A DNA stretch of 53,713 nucleotides from Paratractidigestivibacter sp963649365 (lineage in GTDB: Bacteria; Actinomycetota; Coriobacteriia; Coriobacteriales; Atopobiaceae): positions 1-53,713 of the forward strand of contig CAVJHQ010000003.1 in assembly GCA_963649365.1 (NCBI GenBank), written 5' to 3'. Positions 50,838 through 53,713 of the stretch are shown here, piece by piece. The notes beneath the pieces were generated by a model that saw nothing but the letters and a program-made list of their open reading frames with translations, was not told the DNA's origin and made no database searches. Made by a program: the position numbers and the translations under genes. Positions within the stretch are counted from its first letter, which is position 1. Each line of letters opens with the position of its first letter.

Positions 50838-51605
50838 ATGCAGGTAGGCATGGCAAACACCACCGACACAAGGACGTCCCCGCGCCCGGCCCGCTTGAGC
50901 GGGGCCGACGCCCGCGCCGCCGCCGACGCGGCCCGCGCTGCCCGCGCCGCCGGTCGGCCCACCACCGGCAACGCGCGTCTTGCCAACCAAAACGCGTCTG
51001 CCGCCGGCGCCTATGGGACGCCTGCCTCCGGCGCCTATGGGACGCCTGCCGCCGGCGCCGCTCCGGCCTCTGGCGACCGCGCCTCTCGCCGCGCCTCGAC
51101 GCGCCGGGAAAGAAGGGCCGCCCGCGTCCGCGACGCGCGCGTGGCTCCCGACCACGCGGCAGACGGCCGCGAGCCCGAGCCGCGTCGCGAGGCCGGCTCG
51201 CAGCGCTCGATCGACGTCGCGGCGGGCCTCTCGCGCATCGGCGATTTCGTCATCCACTTCCGCCGCGCCCTGCTGGTCGCGGCCATATTCGTGGCCTTTA
51301 TCCTCACGTTCTACGGCCCGTGCAAGACCTACTACAAGGCTTGGCGCGCGGGGCTGGACCTGCAGGACCAGCTGACGGACCTGAACTCGAGCAACGACCA
51401 GTACAAGTCGGATATCCAGAGCCTTCAGACCCGCGAGGGCATCGAGGACGAGGCACGCCGTCGCGGCTACGTGAGCGAGGGCGAGACCAAGGTCGTGGTC
51501 GAGGGACTCTCCGACGATGCCGACGACTCCTCGTCGAGCACCGACGCCGAGCTGCCCTGGTATATCCAGCTTGGCGATAAGGTCTTTCACTATATCGGCA
51601 ACTAA
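50838..51605 (+). CDS. Septum formation initiator (FtsB/DivIC-like)
   Basis: 255 residues. A long Ala/Arg/Pro-rich cytoplasmic N-terminus (about 140 residues, with SGAYGTPA repeated by a 24-bp tandem repeat) precedes one transmembrane helix (ALLVAAIFVAFILTFYGP) and a predicted coiled coil (DLQDQLTDLNSSNDQYKSDI), then an REGIEDEARRRGYV segment typical of DivIC/FtsB. These proteins join FtsL and FtsQ at the septum. Core length is normal; the N-terminal extension is not. A second ATG at 50850 is possible. Position between mazG and ppx matches the actinobacterial order, without eno. Confidence 0.88.
   Translation: MQVGMANTTDTRTSPRPARLSGADARAAADAARAARAAGRPTTGNARLANQNASAAGAYGTPASGAYGTPAAGAAPASGDRASRRASTRRERRAARVRDARVAPDHAADGREPEPRREAGSQRSIDVAAGLSRIGDFVIHFRRALLVAAIFVAFILTFYGPCKTYYKAWRAGLDLQDQLTDLNSSNDQYKSDIQSLQTREGIEDEARRRGYVSEGETKVVVEGLSDDADDSSSSTDAELPWYIQLGDKVFHYIGN
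51006..51053 (+). repeat. 24-bp tandem repeat in the FtsB-like gene
   Basis: Two in-frame copies of GGCGCCTATGGGACGCCTGC plus CTCC/CGCC, encoding GAYGTPA(S/A). Confidence 0.85.
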
Positions 51606-51668
51606 CGCGGCAGCCGTCTGCGCCCATCGGGCGCCGCGTCGGTCGCCGGCAAGAAGAAAAGGGGCCTC

Positions 51669-52766
51669 ATGAGGCGTGTTGCGTGCATCGATATCGGGAC
51701 TGTGACGGCGCGGCTGGCCGTGGCCGACGTCGAGGGCGGGCGCGTCCAGCGCCTGGCAAAGACGTCCACCATCTGCAACCTGGGCCAGGACGTCGACCGC
51801 ACGCGGATGCTCGCCAAGGACGCCATGAAGCGCGTTTTCCTGTGCTGCCACGAGTACGTGGCCAGCGCAGTGGCCGCGGGTGCCGAGGGAATCTGCTGCA
51901 CGCTCACGAGCGCCGCCCGCGACGCCGGCAACGCGGCCGAGCTCGAGGAGGCGCTGCGCTCGCTCGGCCTCGAGCCCGAGGTCATTCCGGGCGAGGTCGA
52001 GGGCGCGCTGACCTTCCTGGGCGTCGCGCAGGACTTCGGCGGCAAGAAGATCCTCGTGGCCGACAACGGCGGCGGCTCGACCGAGCTTGCCTGCGGCGTG
52101 CTGCAGGACGGCGTGCTTGACCTGCGGTTCGTTGAGTCGACGAACGTCGGCTGCCGGCGCATCACGGATAAGTTCCTGAGCGGGTCGGAGCTGCCGAGTG
52201 CCCAGGACCTGAAGGCGGCGCACGAGTTCGCGGCGGGGCTTTTCTCGCCGGCGGTGGAGCGCGGCGGCTTGCACGTGGCGGGCGTGACCGCGGGCAGCGG
52301 CCGCGAGCCGACACCGCCGGTCCCGACCGGCGGCGAGCCCGATGCCCCTGAGTCCGACGCTTCTGAGCCCGACGCCCCCGAGGCGCTCGTCGTCTGCGGC
52401 GGCACCGTGACCACGCTCGTGGCCCTTGACCTCGCGCTCTCTCCGTACGACTCCGGCCGCGTCCACCTGGCGAGGCTTTCTCGCCAAAAGGTCGCTGGGC
52501 TGGAGAAGAAGCTCGCCGCCCTCACCGTCGAGCAGCGCGCGGAGCTCCCCGGCATCCAGCCGAAGCGTGCGCCCGTGATCCTTGGCGGCGTCGTGGCTAT
52601 CGGCGAGCTTATGGACCAGACGGGCTTCGGTGAGCTCACGGTCAGCGAGTCCGACCTGCTCTTCGGCCTCTCGCTCGCGGCGGCGACGGCGCTGCCCGGC
52701 GCGGACGGCGAGAAGTCCCCGGTGGGTTGGAAGCCGACGATGCGCCCGGTCGGCAAAGTCGGCTAG
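51669..52766 (+). CDS. Ppx/GppA-type phosphatase
   Basis: 365 residues of the actin-fold Ppx/GppA family. The phosphate-1 loop is CIDIGTVTARLAVADV (variant of the usual DIGTNS/TRL), the phosphate-2 loop is VADNGGGSTELACG, and a GEVEGALTFLG segment covers the catalytic glutamate region. A Pro/Asp/Glu-rich insert (about residues 212-238, PESDASEPDAPE) interrupts the second half. The family hydrolyses inorganic polyphosphate or pppGpp; which one is not decided by sequence. AAAAGGGGCCTC precedes the ATG. It follows the FtsB-like gene by 63 bases, as in the standard cluster. Confidence 0.9.
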   Translation: MRRVACIDIGTVTARLAVADVEGGRVQRLAKTSTICNLGQDVDRTRMLAKDAMKRVFLCCHEYVASAVAAGAEGICCTLTSAARDAGNAAELEEALRSLGLEPEVIPGEVEGALTFLGVAQDFGGKKILVADNGGGSTELACGVLQDGVLDLRFVESTNVGCRRITDKFLSGSELPSAQDLKAAHEFAAGLFSPAVERGGLHVAGVTAGSGREPTPPVPTGGEPDAPESDASEPDAPEALVVCGGTVTTLVALDLALSPYDSGRVHLARLSRQKVAGLEKKLAALTVEQRAELPGIQPKRAPVILGGVVAIGELMDQTGFGELTVSESDLLFGLSLAAATALPGADGEKSPVGWKPTMRPVGKVG

Positions 52767-52784
52767 ACTAGGGGAGTTGCATCC

Positions 52785-52869
52785 GGGGGCGTGGCGGAAT
52801 TGGCATACGCAGCGGCCTTAAAAGCCGCGGCCGAAAGGATTGTGGGTTCGAGTCCCACCGCCCCTACCA
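52785..52869 (+). tRNA. tRNA-Leu (TAA)
   Basis: Acceptor GGGGGCG/CGCCCCT (first pair G-U), D-arm TGGCGGAATTGGCATACGC, anticodon loop CTTAAAA (TAA) in stem GCGGC/GCCGC, a class II variable arm (GGCCGAAAGGATT region), T-arm GTGGGTTCGAGTCCCAC, discriminator A and encoded CCA. A possible -10 TAGACT overlaps the ppx stop. Confidence 0.95.
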
Positions 52870-53035
52870 AATGAGCTGCGGCGTCTACCATGGCCGACGC
52901 GCCCGTTCGTGTTGCGCCCATGGACTCGAACCCCGTTGGGGGCGCGAGCGTAAAGCAAACGCAGAGCGTTTGTAGCGAGTGCGCGAGGGCCGCGTAAGCG
53001 GTCCCGAGCGGGCGTTTTCGCCGAAGGCGAAAACG
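52870..53035 (+). other. Structured spacer between tRNA-Leu and its duplicated 3' end
   Basis: No gene. It contains GGACTCGAACCCC, the reverse complement of the tRNA-Leu T-arm segment, GCAAACGC/GCGTTTG, and a perfect hairpin CGTTTTCGCC/GGCGAAAACG at 53013-53035. Confidence 0.6.
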
Positions 53036-53055
53036 GAGTCCCACCGCCCCTACCA
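53036..53055 (+). repeat. Duplicated 3' end of tRNA-Leu (att-like)
   Basis: The 20 bases GAGTCCCACCGCCCCTACCA repeat exactly those at 52850-52869, the last 20 bases of tRNA-Leu. This is the pattern left by integration at a tRNA 3' end, here only 186 bases apart. Confidence 0.7.
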
Positions 53056-53062
53056 TTCGCGT

Positions 53063-53091
53063 CTATGGCACGGCGGCACTTCCTGTATACT
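53063..53091 (+). promoter_or_regulatory. Promoter of tRNA-Glu
   Basis: TATACT at 53086-53091 lies 11 bases before the tRNA; CTATGG at 53063-53068 is a weak -35 at 17-base spacing. Confidence 0.45.
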
Positions 53092-53101
53092 GAGTCCCTG
53101 C

Positions 53102-53178
53102 GTCCCCATCGTCTAGCGGCCCAGGACGCCACCCTTTCAAGGTGGATATCGCGGGTTCGAATCCCGCTGGGGGCACCA
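53102..53178 (+). tRNA. tRNA-Glu (TTC)
   Basis: Acceptor GTCCCCA/TGGGGGC (one G-U), D-arm TCGTCTAGCGGCCCAGGACG, anticodon stem CCACC/GGTGG with loop CTTTCAA (anticodon TTC), T-arm GCGGGTTCGAATCCCGC, discriminator A and encoded CCA. Confidence 0.95.
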
Positions 53179-53189
53179 TCGCAAAGCAG

Positions 53190-53225
53190 CAGGTAGTTAG
53201 CCGTATTTGGTTAACTACCTGTTTT
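53190..53225 (+). terminator. Terminator after tRNA-Glu
   Basis: CAGGTAGTTA (53190-53199) pairs with TAACTACCTG (53212-53221), followed by TTTT. Confidence 0.8.
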
Positions 53226-53324
53226 GCTATTCGGGACGTCTTCTCCCCAAGGGAACAAATTGGGGAACTAACGGCAGTTCGGCGGCAATCTCCCGTGTGA
53301 CCTGGGAAAAGTTGTGGCGCGATT

Positions 53325-53346
53325 ACGTCTTACCGAATTAAGACGT
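53325..53346. promoter_or_regulatory. Inverted repeat upstream of the last gene
   Basis: ACGTCTT (53325-53331) and AAGACGT (53340-53346) form a perfect 7-bp pair about 104 bases before the start of the secreted protein gene. Could be an operator; the rest of 53226-53449 shows nothing clear. Confidence 0.3.
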
Positions 53347-53449
53347 TCCCCCTCCCTGGGTGGTGCTAGACTTCGGCCACTTGTCTAGGTTTGGGCTTCT
53401 TTAGGGAGCCGCCCGTTCGTGCCCCGGGGGCGCGGGAAAGAAGGTTTGA

Positions 53450-53713
53450 ATGAAACGAATTATGAGTCGGGGAGGGGTCTTCGCTGCGGCGCTTGCGCTG
53501 ACGTTCTGCTTCGGCGTTGCCGTTCCCGCGCAGGCCGATACGATTAAGGCGAGCAACGACGAAGAGCTCGTAGCAGCCGTCAACCAGGCGCAGAGCGGCG
53601 ACACCATTGAGCTCGCCGCCGGCAAGTATACGCTGTACAACAAGGGTGCCGACGTCCTGAACAAGGACCTCACGTTCGTGGGCGCGGGCACGGGCGAGAC
53701 CACCTGGCTCATC
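53450..53713 (+). CDS. Secreted protein, N-terminal part (beta-helix-like)
   Basis: 88 codons to the window edge. A signal peptide (MKRIMSRGGVFAAALALTFCFG ending near AQA-D) is followed by DTIKASNDEELVAAVNQAQ, SGDTIELAAGKYTLY and LTFVGAGTGETTW. The pattern of 'ELVAAVNQAQSGDTIELAAGKY' with repeated short strands is typical of the start of right-handed parallel beta-helix surface proteins. GAAAGAAGG precedes the ATG. The rest of the gene, including any anchor, is outside the window, so function is not assigned. Confidence 0.75.
   Translation, partial: MKRIMSRGGVFAAALALTFCFGVAVPAQADTIKASNDEELVAAVNQAQSGDTIELAAGKYTLYNKGADVLNKDLTFVGAGTGETTWLI

Overview
The window is GC-rich, uses actinobacterial-style synteny and carries several signatures of an anaerobic, gut-type member of the Coriobacteriia (Collinsella/Olsenella-like; this placement is inference from gene content, not a database match). 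Supporting signs are a glgC+glgD glycogen operon with a GH13-GH77 fusion, a membrane-bound LuxR-type regulator, a secreted Tp47-like/FMN-binding surface protein, and the mfd ... mazG-ftsB-ppx order.

Layout. 1-1948: the end of a polar amino acid ABC importer (binding protein, permease, ATPase). 1977-3605: a minus-strand pair, a B3/B4-domain protein followed by an AraC regulator. 3715-6594: an M20 metallohydrolase behind a structured leader, then an MFS transporter bracketed by two copies of a long palindromic repeat. 6657-10874: the replication/repair cluster dnaX-ybaB-recR plus a membrane-anchored protein. 10952-11579: an orphan double-glycine leader peptide on the minus strand and tRNA-Asp. 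11689-14821: a HAD phosphatase, a MutY-like glycosylase lacking the iron-sulfur cluster, and metY behind a perfect palindrome. 15090-27069: a six-gene glycogen operon, glgB-glgP-glgC-glgD-glgA and a GH13-GH77 fusion. 27234-30935: accessory minus-strand segment with gene remnants, two small exported/membrane proteins and an unusual LuxR protein with two membrane modules and two HTH domains. 31060-34521: mfd. 34819-47925: a flavin-based extracytosolic electron-transfer locus. 48194-49294: an AbiEi/DUF559-like protein bracketed by inverted copies of a second palindromic repeat. 49670-52766: mazG, an FtsB-like protein and a Ppx/GppA phosphatase. 52785-53178: tRNA-Leu with a duplicated 3' end, then tRNA-Glu. 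53450-end: the start of a secreted protein.

How the genes work together. The glycogen operon encodes synthesis (GlgC/GlgD, GlgA, GlgB) and mobilisation (GlgP, and the fusion for debranching and maltodextrin disproportionation). The electron-transfer locus encodes proteins with five candidate FMN-acceptor threonines (a 1715-residue surface protein, a 598-residue three-domain protein and a 160-residue one-domain protein), a NapH-like polyferredoxin membrane protein to pass electrons outward, an ApbE lipoprotein to attach FMN, a NusG-II protein, and an ECF-type transporter whose S-component-like Gx protein is fused to one of the ATPases. It lies between mfd and mazG, which are usually neighbours in Actinobacteria, so it looks like an insertion. 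Two families of long palindromic repeats, a MITE-like element, in-frame short tandem repeats in many genes and an over-represented 9-mer (CTTCTTGCC) give the window a second, repeat-level structure.
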